Translations under genes and position numbers: made by a program
Notes under the pieces: model-generated
The model's database searches: none
What the model was told of the DNA's origin: nothing
The model's input: the letters and a program-made list of their open reading frames with translations, nothing else
Origin: Linepithema humile
Lineage: Eukaryota > Arthropoda > Insecta > Hymenoptera > Formicidae
Length of the DNA stretch: 64,000 nt
Direction of reading: 5' to 3'
NCBI RefSeq assembly: GCF_040581485.1
Contig: NC_090132.1
Coordinates: 18,099,411-18,163,410, forward strand
In this document: piece after piece, positions 39,698-53,162 of the stretch
Layout: each line of letters starts with the position of its first letter
Numbering within the stretch: the stretch's first letter is position 1

Positions 39698-42600
39698 CAT
39701 TGCCCTTATCATTTTCACGATAAATATTTATCAAGTCACTTCAGCGCTTTGCATTAGACTTTTCTTGCCGGTATAGAGATAAAAATATCGAATGACGTGC
39801 TTTACCGCGCCTTATCGCGCGTTCTACTCGATAATCATAAAAGTTGCAAGACGTTCAGATCCGTCACGATGTTTTTAGTTAATCGATGCAACTCGCGCTG
39901 CATTCGTTAATAACTCTATCGAGTGTTTCCTTTTTTCGCGCGCAACAAGAGGCAATTGGAGAATGTAGACTGGATGATCGGACTTTTAAGTAGATTCCTC
40001 ACTTTGCGCCTGCATTATTCAATCGCCTCTCCGGCGCCTCTACCGGCTTGTACTTTCGTTCCTCTGCCACATTCAGCCTCGAGATTCCATTCTCGCGTGC
40101 AGGTGTCAATTTGTTTCCTCCCTCGCTCCCCCCCTGCGCGTCTTCGCGCCCCGTTTCAACCTTCCCTTCGAACCCTTCCACGCTCCGAAATGCTTCTCCC
40201 GGACGCCGACGGGGGTGAAACATTAGACTCCCAAATTATTGAAAGCAACAGCGGGGGACAGTTTCTCTCTGTCACGCGCATCCTTTCGGTCACACCGTTT
40301 CACTCCGTCGGCCTTTATCCCCTCCGGAATTTAACGTCTCCATCCGTCTTTCTCATTGTTAATGGAAGCCTTGGGGCCACTTCGACCGAATCTCAGATAC
40401 GCATCTTTGAGGCACCTTCGCAGCGCGTCACTGAGCATTCCCGATAATCGTTCTCTCTTGTTGTTTTCGGGAAAGGCTCCGATTGAGAATATGGCACTCG
40501 CTTAATACCACGTCACTGCGAGACGTGATTATCCCGCCGATAGAATGCAGCTGCGCGGGAAAGCTAATCGAATTATCGATATAGATTGTGCGGGCTAACT
40601 CTGTCTTTTGTATTAATATCGCGTTATTATTATTCGATTGACGTCGGATTGATAGTATAACATATGATTTCGATAAAAGACTTGTGTGTCTAAAAACGTA
40701 ATTCTCTTTCTATCAATGAGATTATTTTTATCTTACAATATTTCTTTATCTTTTCATCATTCTTATTTTTCTTCTATTAATTAATTTTTTATACAATAAT
40801 GTTTTCGTTATAATTAATTTATAAAAACGCGGTTATAAAATGAACAATTTTAACGACATCTTATACATTAATTTTGTGCACTATATCTTCAAATCATAAA
40901 TTAAATTATAAATTGTGAAACTAAAAAAACACGAGAATCTACAATGGTTCATGAAAGTATTCATTCAATTTATAGACGTAGCATCGCTCGAATACTTTCG
41001 TTAAACCTAAAATAGAGGAGAGAACTTTCCTAAATAATAATGCCCCAGCGGATTTATTATCGTAGCATAGCATTCTTAAATTTATAGTTTGATCGTAATT
41101 ACATTAAATTAAACACAAGTTGGCAAGAAAAAAAATTTAAGTCGATAATTCACATCGCAGACTTCGTTGAATTCGAAAGGATACTATTTCAAGTCCAGCA
41201 AAATAAAGAACGCTGAATGGCAGTCACGCAAACAATTAATTAACTCGAAGCAATTAAGAAAATGTCGTTGTTAATCGCAATGTTCATTGTAATTGCAAAG
41301 CATTACATAGCTGATGCAAATGATATTTTTCGATGCGGACGAAATCATCAAATCGGCCGGTCAACAGGCAATAAAATCAGCTCGTAACTATTATCGAAAA
41401 TCCAACATGCAGCACGTTCACGTGTTTCTTCCCCACGAATCACTTCGCGCCGATGTGTGCCGTGTGTAAAATACAAATTTTCATTCGCCGAACAGAACAT
41501 TACGAAAATGCGGAAAGCTCGTTCGAGTGTACGTTAAATACGGAACGATTCTCAGGCGAATCGCTTTATAGGGCGATAAAACCCGAGGGGGGATTGTTGC
41601 GCTCGCAAGTCGGGCTTCTAATATCCTCCGATAGCGGAGTGGAAGGAGATGGAGGGATTACCGCTTGTATTTATGATTATTCGTGGTCTCTCGTTTTTAT
41701 TCTACCTGTGATTTCTTAGGCTTCATTAACCTTGTTGCACCTTAATCTGTCGAAATTAAGAAATTAATGCGGCGAAGATAAAATCATAAAAGTACTCCTC
41801 ATCTCTTTCGTCTGAAATTGGATTTAAATAGAAACATTCACATTTCGTTCACAATTATTGAGATATTTCTGAATTTTGTTTAATTGAATCGCCTTCTTTA
41901 TATTCTTCAACTCGTTGCGGCTATTATAACTATCAAATATGAAGCTGATCCATTATATTTAAAAGATCGTTATGTATTATACTTACGAGACTTGCTAATT
42001 AGATCAATGATGTCAACGTAATTGTTCAATTATGATTAACCTTTGCGTAATCGATAATTGAATTGCTCATATTTAATTGCACAATATATCGTTTAAATAT
42101 TTAACATGGCCCGTATGGCTTCTTTTGTTTGCATTTATATTTTAAGCGCGAGTATGTATTGTATATGCTCTCATATATAAACTATTTTAAAAATAAAATA
42201 TTGAATCAGATGTGATTTAATAAAGCAGATAACCAAATATCTCTTAATTTTCGACAATATACGACAGAAATCAAATCAAAAAGTAAAAAAGATTTTTTGA
42301 GACTATTTGATTGCTTAAAAGTCCCTTTACTTCTTAATTTTTCCTCGTATCATACATATATTCGGAGATTGAAATATGTTATATAACAAAAGTTGATTAA
42401 AATATGTTATATAAAAGTTATTTTATACGTTTATAAAAATATAAAATCCAGAAATAATATTTAAACAAAACGTTAATAAATAAAATGCACATAAAAGGAA
42501 TTAAAAATCGTTCTGTAATATTTAACTACATAATAATTAATATAATGGACTGATATAAAATTAAATCTCTGCAATTTATATTAATTCGTAAAAATTTTAC

Positions 42601-45600
42601 TACAAGTAATTTTTTTATAGCGTCGAAATAGAACGTTTTTAATCTGTTTTAAAATATATTTTTGAATTTCTCACTTGAAAAGTATTTGTTGCGTATTTAC
42701 ATACGATAAGCATATATCCGATATCTTTTGCAAATAACGTAACGTTTTACTATAAATTTATTATTGACAATTGATGTAACGCAAATATATAAAACTCTGA
42801 AACTTCGAAGATAAGTGCATAATGTACAGCGGAACATTTAAGCATTACACGCGAATCGATGTTAACGTACAATTTCGCTGAAACAATCGTTCACTTTAAT
42901 AACATCTCAGTTGTGTATACGGAAAATCCGTATTACATTTCGGAATTAGTAGTACTTGAGCAGCTAATATCCGTGATGGCAATGCTAAAGCTCTCCTCAG
43001 AGTGCAATCATCGTTTCGACATGTTTTCGCGTCGTTACCGCCGCTATTAAAATAGCTGACCGAGTTCTGCGACCCGTGATAAATATCAAAACGACTCCTG
43101 CCATGGATAAAAGCGTAGGTATAATTTTCCAGAAATTCATTAGCGTTGACCAAACGAAACATAATGAACTTTACTATTCTTGTGTCCTAGATTCGTCTGC
43201 TCATACACTGGAATTCGTTCATAATATCGACCAAATGCATACCACGAGCAACAGCAAGTAGTATCAAGTACGTGTTTCCATTTTCAAGTGGAACTTAAGT
43301 GTCATTAAGAGTGAATTCGGTGGCAATCGAATTTACGTTGCACAGTGCTCAGTCTTTACATTCTGGCAAACTATTATATCTACTCGAATCAGCAGCACAA
43401 ATTTTCAAGCAACCTATATACTGTTTTATGTTTAAATATGCATTTTTAATTAAAGGTGTTTAATTGCGATTCAACTTACGTAATCAGCTTTAGAAATATT
43501 TGTAACTTTATCATACTTCGAGATACATTTTATTCTTTATTTTATTCCCAATTTTATTTCTTTATACCATTCAAAATAAAGTTATTCCACTTTTCTAGTT
43601 ACAAATTCGAGTCCGGTTTGATACGCGCGTGCATACGAATATTATCTTCGCGTGCTGCCGTAATTTCCGCGCAGCGCGGAACAATCGTGCAAAGGGAAAG
43701 CAGAGTGGCGGGACGGCTAATTTAACTTGTCTGTGTCCACGGATTCCCGTTTGCGGACGTGAGAAAAAAAATGGATTTCACTCCGAGTTAATTTGTGAAC
43801 GGAGCTTGCGAATCGATGCGGGATTGCGAAATTCGCGGCGGCGATGGATTCCAGTGGGGTGCGTCGGAGCCGGAAATCGCGTTCAGAGCCAGCACCGGCG
43901 GCAGAACGGAGGTTATTACACGTCAGTCACACCTCCCTCAAAATTGCGAAAGTTTTATAAGACACAACGATCCTCGTGCGATTACGTCTCGCGCGACTTA
44001 TGACCGAAGCTTTGTTATTGCGCGAGCCGGCTCGCAAGCAGCTATATTGCGCCGTGAGAAACAAAGTACTCCGATTTCTAACCCACCCGGTACGAGCGGC
44101 CTGAAACATCGTTTGCGATTACCAACCGGCTAAGAAATTGTAAGGCGGTGAGAAACAGCGGAAATTTAATTGTAAAATTGTTTCAGTAAACAATATTTTG
44201 AAACTTGTCAAGAGAATAGATTGCTATACGAGTTTCATAAGTCCTATCTCTCTCTCTTGATAAAAATATCTAAAAAATTAATAATAATTTGTGCTATTTA
44301 TATAAATAAATTCCACTGGAATTAGTCAAAATTAATTACTTGAATTTGGAAGAAGTATAAAATGTACCGTGATGATTTTATGTACGCGAAAAATTAGAGC
44401 ACGTGCTGAGTATCGTGGAGGCCATATAGCGCCCTTCATAAAGTGAACTAATAAATAATATCTGCGGTAAGTTGATAACTGAAAATTGGCTGGATATATA
44501 ATGTATTCTATTGTAACGGAAGAGAGTTGTGTAATTTTGTTTGAAGAGTTGCCTTGGGGAGTTGCACCTGTATCAAAATGTACATTCGGTAGATTTTTCG
44601 CAAAAACAGTTTTTATGCTGCCCATTTCCCGTTAAAAGCAGAAAAACTTCGTTGTGTAATTTAATACAAACTATATGAAATTTTCTCTTCTCTCTTCCAG
44701 AATTTTAACGAATAATTCTATTAAACAAGTCCCGAACATTTGGTTAACTTTAATCAAATATATGCGTAAACGGAACAGAGCTCGTTACACGACGCTACGT
44801 ATTATAACGACAAGCCGGCAATAAACAGCGTAATCCGCGTTAAAACATCTGCACGAATATTACAACGGCAGTAAATGCGCAAACGTCCTCCCTTCATCGC
44901 GTAAAGACAAAATCTCCTTTAAAGCCTAATGCTTTCGATTATTCAGTATCGCGATCGATTTTGTGCCAAAACAGATAGTAGCATTGGTTTCCGATTAACG
45001 GATATTGGTTAGATTGCAAAATGGCAATATTTATTCAGACCTTAGACTCTCTTGACCCCAGTTAAACACAAGGATATCGCTGTATAGATCAGCGCGCGCT
45101 CTCGCCGAGTGGCGTTAAATTAACAAATGCGTATCCAATTGAGATACGGATATTTGGAGCGGAATTTCAATTATTCTGTCGCCTGGTCATCGTATGATTC
45201 GTGAAATTATTAGATTGCGGGAGTATAATTGTACGTGCTATAAGCCTCGCAGTGACGTCGAAATGTCATTAATCGGCTGGATGCGGCTAATGAAAATTTA
45301 AAAATTGCGAGATATATCATGGACAACCGCGTTTATGTTTTATTCGGCATCAGACTTACGAATCTTTTATGAATCAATAAAATTCTTTGTAAACTGTAAA
45401 CAGAACATCCTAGTTTCGAAATACTGGAAAATTCCAACATCAAAATGCGTAAATATTTAAATAACATACGTAAAACATGGTCAACATTACGTCAATTATC
45501 GAAAACCAATTCCTGTTATTACAATCTAAAATCATTTTTAAAGCAAATTTCTTTTAATAACTTTATACTTATTTTTAAAAATTAAAATATTTCTATATTA

Positions 45601-48600
45601 AATATTGTAATTATTTTGTCAAATCATATTTCTCGATTAAGATCTTGATTAAGATTTAGAAATCGAAAGTCACATGGGTGTGTTTAAGAAGCAATTTAGT
45701 TTAATTGACTTCGATCTAGGACCTGATCCGCGGTACGGATGGAGTATGTAACGGCCTTGGCACATGCACCTGCGCGCACTCGCGCAGTTGCAATTGGGAC
45801 AACGGTGCAACGGCTTTGCGGTACGATGACGGATAAAGCGGTAACCGGGCAAAAGTTCGCGCCGAGAGTTCGCCGGATGAGAATTATTCAAGGATTTTCC
45901 GGATAATGCAATAACGCAGACTGCACGCCACCTTGAGAAATTAGCGGCATGAATTATGAATGAAGCCAAGTTCTCGCCTGTTTATCTTCTTTAATGTCTC
46001 TTGGTGTCCTGTAGATATGCCGAACGATCTTGTCGCGCATCTTGCAAGAAGAATATTTCAATGTTACTCGAAGATCGTGATTTGTTCGCGAGTTCAATGC
46101 AAGTATGTATGTTTTCATATCTTTTATCGGTTTTTCAAATTAAGATAGTAGATACCGCTCAAAGTGTGTATTTAACAATGTTTTAATATTTTGCAAATAT
46201 CATCATTTTCGCAAACTATTTTAAAAAATGGTAAAAATTCAGGTATGAAAAATTTAATTAAAACGAAAAGTTGATAAAAATTTAATATTTAATAATTGAT
46301 TTCCAAAATCACATAATTATAAAACCTGCTCTTGTTCATTTTCAATATATTCACCAAGAGTTGCAATGAATAGAAAAAGAATCTGTATTTTCGGATCAAT
46401 ATTTTCCAGTTCATGCACAAAACCTGCCGCAAGGTACTTTCTATGCGATATTACAAGCCCATATATTCCCACATACGAATGTTTTACGTTTCACCGAATA
46501 GCCATGCATTTTACGGATGCACGTCGGAAAATCGTGTATCTTACACAATTCACCTGAAATATTATTAGCATCAGTTACCATGATTTTATGCTGTTTATAT
46601 TCTCAAGTTCGCTACAAATAGACGCTATAAATGGATTAGACACTACGAATAGTCCTTATAAATATTTCAAGGATAATTTGTCATATGATAACGTATAACT
46701 GTCGTATATATCGCTTTGAAACTGAGTACCTGTTAAATGCAATTAGGCTATTAAAGCGAAGTACGATGGATTCATGAGTGCCCTGTCGACAGTTTTCTAC
46801 CCTCTTCATACTTGGCGAGTACCATTGAAAGGGGTGCAAGTAGTGACATAGCACGAAGAAAGAGATTCAGATGTTCATTGTAACGGCACGCACGGACAGT
46901 TATTAGCGATTGCTCCACATTACAGTATCACATTGCCGATTTTCCGCAATCAAGCAATATCGAATTGTGTCATAACGCACGTACAAATTTATCAAAGTAA
47001 ATAATTTGCATATTGATATTTACAAAATTTTTTTTATTTATATAAAATGCAAAGATTTATTTAAAAAATATTAAATGCTTTAAAAAGTAAAAATAAGTTA
47101 AACCTTGCTACGTTTTAAGTAATAATATTATGGCCGCAATGTATTATAAATATATTAATAATATGAATAAAAATATCACAATCGGTAATTTTTAAAATGT
47201 AAATCAGAAAATTGGCTAATAATCTGCGTTTAAATTTGCACAAGGCAAACTGATTAATTTGACAGTAACAAACTATTTGTGACCGTCGTTCATGAAAGTG
47301 GGATCATGAGTATAAGGGAATAACCACGGATAATCCGCAATATGGCACTAAAAATAATTTATTAGCAGTCAATTACAAGCTGTGCTATTCTGTGATAATC
47401 GAACAAACCGCATCAATTGTTAATATGGCTGAGAAAATTTAATCAGAGCGGCGCTGTAATTATCAGCTCGTGATCGATTATTTGCTCTCGAGTGAACTCC
47501 TTATGGTGCCATCCATCTGTCAGAAATCAAGATTATTCAATTTTCAGTTTTGCATTTTAAATGACCTGTACGTGATGCTGCGCGATATATACATAAATTA
47601 ATATATAGAACAAAATCAATTGTGAGTTATATGAAAGACGAGTAAAATGTGCGCCACACACATGTTCACATTTGAAATATCTTCCCTCTATTAAAACCAT
47701 GTATAATAGATACAGAAATTTTTATTCTAAATTAAAGTGGATTTTTACAATCAATCATTCGTGCAAAATTGTTTATCTTGCAAACTGGCTGCAAATTCGC
47801 GAGTTGCAATCTATTTTCAATTTACCATTTTTAATTACTCCCGAAAATACAGCTGTATAAAAAATATACACATACCGATTAATTTTTCGTTTAAAAGTAT
47901 ATTCTATAAAAAATTTAATGTTTCTCGGTTCAGATTGCATATATGTTCTTGGAACTGCTACATTCCAAGCTATATGTAAAAAGGAATTCATAAAGTCTGT
48001 AGGTCGACGCTCGTATATGCGGGCGGGCACGTTCCGCGGGTTATCCGACCGCGTTTTCTTATAAAAGCTCGACTATACTCCTTAGAAGATAAAGGGTTGG
48101 CACGGGTTTCGGGTACGGACTGGATAGCGTTGTCTACCAAGCGTAGAATGAACTTCGTACGCCTTAAGAGACGAGAAATATTTCTTAGATAGTCGCTATT
48201 TTCGCCCAAACATATAAATGTTATTTTTTGTATTCGCGCGAATTAATCGCGGCGCATGATAAAACTTTAATTATTTTTTTTAATTAAAACGCAGAATCAA
48301 TTTCAATGTGTAATATAACAATTTAAATAAACTAAATGGATTAATCAATTTCGCTGTACTAATCAGTCACATAAATGCACTTCCAATCCATGTTACAATA
48401 TTATTCTTTCCGCGAGGTAACTCAGTTTATTGGCACCCGCAATCTTGCGAGCTACATTTCGCGAAAATCGCCGAAGGTCTGTTTCGCCAAATTTTCTGCG
48501 CTCGGCAAAACTTCGTGACGCACACATCTTATCTGGTATTCGCAAGGTAGCGGAGAAACTCCTGAAAACACACGTACGTCGAAGACAAACGATATTTCGA

Positions 48601-49688
48601 TACTGCCGCGACATCCTAATTCGCCTCTCTCAAATCCGCCCTATATGCGAAATCCACGGCGCAGCATTCGCAAAGTTAGTTTTACGTTCGCTACTGCGAT
48701 GCAATCACTGAGAAACAGTGGAATATCCCAAGAAAATATACAATACACATCGCGTACAATTTTCTGTACGGAATATGACTCTATTTTCCCTATCTGGTGT
48801 AGCTTCGGCTATCGCGAATATTTCAAAAGTATCAAAGAGCTATCGTTAATCGTAGAATATTCGAGAATATTAGTCAAATTGACTCTGCTTGATAAAAATG
48901 TTTTGTGTAAAAAGAAATATATGAAAGCTTGAACGGATATCATTTTTACCGGCAACAGAAAGCGTTTTCTTCTAAATATGTAGTTCTAAATATGATCGAA
49001 TCATTTATCATCGTCATCCATCATCCATCATTTATATAACATTTCCGTCGAAATGGGACTTTTATAAAAGCGTCTGAACATAATTATACATCCTAAAAAA
49101 TAGCCTACTCAATTTCGCCAGATACATTTTGATGCGAGAAAATGATTCTTATAAAACTCTTTTCATTCAAACATGCTATTACTTTGTTTAATCATCTTCC
49201 AAATTTGTAAAACCGTAAAATGCAATGAGAAAAAATAACGTATCACAAAACGAAGAAAATCGATATTGTTCTACGTGCGCTATCAGTAGCTCTCAGCCCA
49301 TTTAACCCTTCGTGCTCTGTCTTTGGACAGAAATGAGAAAAAGTCGCGGAAACAAGAAGCCCTGGCAGTTTCGCAAGCTTTACACGCTGACTGACGGTTT
49401 CCGGTTGTCGGAAGTAGAATGACATCCGGAATAAAAGTGTCGGTCTCTGCATAGAAATAAGTCGCATCTCAGGTACGCACCAATGGCACCGTGGTGGCAG
49501 CGGTCGTGCCGTAAAACTGGTCACATATTTTTTGAGCGTACGACTGTGTTTTACGGACTTCCAACGACTGCAACCCCTTTCGGTTTGAAATATGAGCTGC
49601 GCAGAATTTGTTCGTTTAATCGTTCAGAGAGTTGCACTCTGCGTCGCTACAGCGACAAGAGCGCATAGGAATAAAAGGCTGTTTTATG

Positions 49689-49693
<5 letters not shown>

Positions 49694-49724
<31 letters not shown>

Positions 49725-49727
49725 TTT
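49694..49727. repeat. A(27)T(7) run
   Basis: 27 A are followed directly by 7 T, a self-complementary low-complexity tract in the intron. Confidence 0.9.
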
Positions 49728-50927
49728 CCCCAGAATGCTGAAATTTTTTGTTATATTTTCCGTTGTATTTTCAAACAAAAAAACTTTGCAGTATAGCTTT
49801 AATTGATTCTCACCGAAAACTTTGTGTTCACGAAGCATTTTTGAGAAAAGTCTTTGCTCTTTCTCGATCCAGTCGAGATATATAATCATATATAATCTTG
49901 TGAAAATTCATGTTTATTTATACACTCATTACTATGAGCATTCAAGCGTAACGCTATGATGGCTTTTCTGAGATTGTCGGATCTCATCGCAGAAAGAAGC
50001 CTCGAGCTTTTGCATCTCACACGCCTTTCCGCACTAAAAGAGCTAAAGTTTTAATATCACGCCAAAGATATTGCGCGATATCATCAATGATCGCGAAAAG
50101 CAATTTTTCCCGATAACAACGTTGATGATAAAGTTACTCGAACGCAATGAATATTATTCGGACCTTCTCTCTTGCCGCGAGAAAAAGCTTTGAAGTATTA
50201 AAAAATCGTTGCAAGGCATGGCATAACAGCTCGCTTGGAAATCGCTTCTTTAACTTTAAAGTAAAAGTTTGTAAGCACATTTCTGTAACGGTGATGTGTA
50301 GCTACGTGAAAGATATTTTTCTTTTAGTTCGCGGCCCGTGACGAGATTCAGCGAGATACTTTCCTGTTTCGCGTTATCCTTCGGCTTTCCGTGAGATTGC
50401 GATTACTCCGCAAGACAGCGGAATTTACGAAGTGCGTCAGGCAATTTACATATACTTTGCAGTTCCGGCAGACTCGCGCCGGCCTGCGCCCCGCATACAG
50501 CCGGGGAGCCGTAACGCGCGTCCGTGTGCTCGCGTAATCGCGTGCAGAAATGATTTAACGCTGGAAAACGGCGTGAGTGCATTCGCAGGTACAGCTTTAA
50601 CATTGTCTATGATTGTGGATATCCACCCGGCGGGATACTAACCAAAAAGGAGCATTACATATAGCTTGATCCTACGCGCCGCGCTATCCTCACTGTGCGT
50701 TACCGCCAAGAAGTGCGCCGATAATGTTCACTTTTCCACTCTCCAGAGCCACTTAAGAAATATAAAATCTTATTTCGCCGCGAGAAACAAGACCGCGGTA
50801 GCATTAAAAGTTTTAACCGCAATGACCTGATCTTGAACCGCTAAATATTAAGTACATCACATTTAATACATTATGTAGATTAAAAGCTGTCGTTTCATTC
50901 CAAATCAGTATTTTAGATTTATCATGA

Positions 50928-50999
50928 CAACTGGATACATTGGACGAAATCCTATTTAACTATTAAATTAAATATCACACAAAAAACCTATTACGCAGA
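50928..50999. repeat. Direct duplication copy 1, with a 28-bp insertion
   Basis: This copy shares CAACTGGATAC, TGGACGAAA and TTTAACTATTA with 51229-51270. Between AACTATTA and CGCAG it carries about 28 extra bases, bounded by a repeat of CTATTA. Confidence 0.65.
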
Positions 51000-51228
51000 G
51001 ATTAAATGTTTATATTAAACAAATATATTTAAACAATTTTTTCAGTTGACATTTTTTAATTGACAGTTTAGTATTTCTCATTTGTTTGACATCTATTTTA
51101 TAACAAATATTTTATCAGATCACCACAGCGCTGGGAGCGTCAATAAAAGCACAAATGCGAAAGCGGAAATTGAACGACTGCGATGTACTTTTCGAGCTAA
51201 TTTGCGCGTATGTTGGAAAAGTGCCGTC

Positions 51229-51270
51229 CAACTGGATACGTGGACGAAACCCTGTTTAACTATTACGCAG
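51229..51270. repeat. Direct duplication copy 2
   Basis: This is the compact copy: CAACTGGATAC, TGGACGAAA, TTTAACTATTACGCAG without the insertion seen in copy 1. About 300 bp separate the copies, and flanking DNA is not shared. Confidence 0.65.
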
Positions 51271-52464
51271 TCCGGAACCCGCGGCAAGCGACCCATCATA
51301 AGAGTCACATGCGGTCGGAGCTAATTGAAGAGTCTAGCACACCGGTAAAGCATGTCTCATATTAATCATCCTACTATCAAGGGACGTAATGAAATTGGTC
51401 CAAAGCAATTTCTCAACTTTAATTTTAAGTACTTGACTTTCATTACACTCTCAACATATTCGGATAATGTGTACGTCTTAATGTATGAAATGACAACAGA
51501 AATTACTCGGGATTAAAATACAGTCGGAACATTGTTCTGCGGTAAATTTATTACTCTTTTTAATAGTGAAACAGTTAAATCTCTAGCGCACAAAGTTCGC
51601 CAAATGAGAACTCTACAAAAATTTTATGATTTCTCTGACTTTCTATCAAGGTAATGTTCTAACTTTGTTAATCCTCCATTGCATAAATCTTTTTCGTAAT
51701 TTCAAAGAAACATAACCTGCTCGCTTTTTATATGTTCCTATATACTTAAATATAAAAAAATCAAAAATTTTTATTCTCTCTTCTGTATATAGAGAATTAC
51801 ATCCAGAAATTTTAAAATTTTAAAGCAAACGTAAAAATCTTTAGAAAATGGTATTTTCCTTAATGTTTTTAATTTCATAAGAAAATAATTTTCTTGTTAA
51901 ATAATTACAAATGTTAATTATTATCGCTGGCGCTGACAGGAAGAGATTACCAACTCTAAGACATTTCTACGGAAAGGATTAAACTCGCCGGAAGAAATTT
52001 TTGGTGCTATATGGAGCGTTAAATTCTGAAGAACGCGACGTTTGACCGCAACGGTAAGTCGTAATAATAAATTTTGCCCCCAAAAGTCTTCCACGTATTC
52101 GCCATAGTCGTTCACATATAACCCCAATGTTACATTGTGCATAATAATAAGCAGTTGGTTTGCAACGAAAACATGAAGCACATTGGGCTTCCGTATGAAA
52201 ATCGATACTTAAACGTAGTCGAGAAAAAACGTAGACTCCAGAAGGATTCAATGACGTCAAAAGGATGGTAACTTAAAACATTCTTCGCGAACTGGAAAGC
52301 ACCGCATAAAACTTCGGTGAGTTACCTAGGGTAAGGTAAAAGCATGGTGCACGGCTTTGCGGACGCGCGACAACACAGTTGTCCGATTTCTGCGACCCAT
52401 TTCCGTCCGCGGCCGCCGTGAATAAAGATGTTTATTTTTCCCGGAGCTTTCGGTGACATTTTTC

Positions 52465-52510
52465 TCAGCTCTCTCTCTCCCTCTCTCTCTTGCTTTCTCT
52501 GTCTCTCTTT
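52465..52510 (+). repeat. CT-rich microsatellite
   Basis: Interrupted CTCTCT units just downstream of the exon 1 donor (GA-rich on the gene's strand). Confidence 0.85.
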
Positions 52511-52778
52511 CGTATATATTGTCGCGGTTCACGTTCCCTACATGCGGTTGGCACTTATATATACGAGCAGACATGTCATTCGAATCGCGAGATCGAGCCG
52601 TTTTGACCTTTTCACCGCTTCTGTGTGACGCACGACCCGTGATTCTCCAAGTTTTCAATCCGATAAAAGGCAAGGGATTACCTCCAAACGATTTCGAAAC
52701 CACGACCGCATACATCACGCGGAGTAAAATAATCGCCATCGATAAAGAGCGTGAAGTACAAAAAGAAAGTCGTCTTAC

Positions 52779-52898
52779 CTGATCTACGACGTCGGTCGCG
52801 TAATTGTTGCCATTGTTGGTGATTTCTGAAGCGTCCTCTGTGATTGAGTGATCGCCGATTGTGCTGTTGTCACTCACGACGAGGCCCAGCAGGCTTAT
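52779..52898 (-). CDS. ADAMTSL exon 1 (of those visible): signal-peptide end and linker
   Basis: This exon is 120 nt, exactly 40 codons, phase 0 at both ends. The acceptor reads ttgattgcag before ATAAGC, and the donor is GATCAG followed by gtaaga. The translation opens with the hydrophobic run ISLLGLVVSD, which looks like the end of a signal-peptide core. It continues with a polar stretch rich in N, D, T and S that includes an N-glycosylation sequon (NST, residues 11-13) and ends ATDVVDQ. A TGA lies in frame two codons upstream of the acceptor, so the start codon must come from another exon. It joins in phase to the 53-nt exon at 32423-32475. A mariner transposon begins 96 bp upstream of its acceptor. 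The exon is assigned from splice sites, phase and position, because the linker itself has no domain signature. Confidence 0.72.
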
Positions 52899-52994
52899 CT
52901 GCAATCAAATCAAAAGAGATCGTTTGTTAATTGAAGTTATTAAAGATTTAATATGAATATTTTGATAATTTTATATTTTTATATTTTCATATTA

Positions 52995-53020
52995 GGTCCT
53001 TGAATAAGTTCTCGCTGTTT
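52995..53020 (+). repeat. Mariner left terminal inverted repeat
   Basis: This 26-bp repeat begins GGTCCTTGAATAAG and ends CTCGCTGTTT. It pairs with 53866-53891 with one mismatch at position 3, and the TA target site lies immediately outside. Confidence 0.93.
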
Positions 53021-53162
53021 CTTAAAAGATGGCGTAGCGGCACTCTGTGCATGGAATTTCGTACGGAAACGCATCAGCTAAGTAGTACTATATGTAACCT
53101 CAAATTCTAGTAGATACAGTTTACCACAGTGTCAACCACGTGTTTAATTACCTATTGCGAAA

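Larger units (their letters stand above)
32476..52778 (-). other. Intron between exons 1 and 2 (20,303 bp)
   Basis: Exons 1 and 2 join in phase 0, so nothing else is required. The intron holds a GA-rich tract (34000-34037), a MITE-like element (36027-36257), purine-rich tracts at about 36.98-37.23 kb, A-runs at 39678-39697 and 49694-49720, and a direct duplication (50928-50999 and 51229-51270). Gene-sized open frames at 39923-40447 and 43629-44133 fall in GC-rich patches and show no domain. Confidence 0.75.
1218..52898 (-). other. nolo: ADAMTS-like (ADAMTSL / nolo-type) gene, five exons visible, both ends missing
   Basis: This is the gene-level entry for the minus-strand exons at 52779-52898, 32423-32475, 30330-30429, 8864-9193 and 1218-1359. 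Every junction has GT..AG sites and the reading frame continues across all four introns (phases 0, 2, 0, 0). The joined product has a hydrophobic N-terminal segment, a linker, TSR1, the ADAMTS cysteine-rich domain and the beginning of TSR2. No HExxH metalloprotease or disintegrin module is present, and the signal-like exon splices straight onto TSR1. That is the architecture of ADAMTS-like matrix proteins, which are secreted glycoproteins without catalysis. The motif spacing in the cysteine-rich domain resembles the ADAMTSL1/3 class, whose fly relative I take to be nolo. The symbol is tentative, and papilin or another ADAMTSL is the alternative. Introns are 20,303, 1,993, 21,136 and 7,504 bp. 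The gene continues off the left edge, and its first coding exon is unresolved. Confidence 0.85.

Noticed and set aside
39923..40447. 174-codon plus-strand open frame
   Set aside because: It lies in a C-rich patch where stops are rare. The translation is Pro/Ser/Arg/Leu-rich without a domain, and an antisense frame overlaps it.
43629..44133. Overlapping 112- and 124-codon frames
   Set aside because: Two frames overlap in the same GC-rich patch with no domain and no splice evidence, so neither is favoured.
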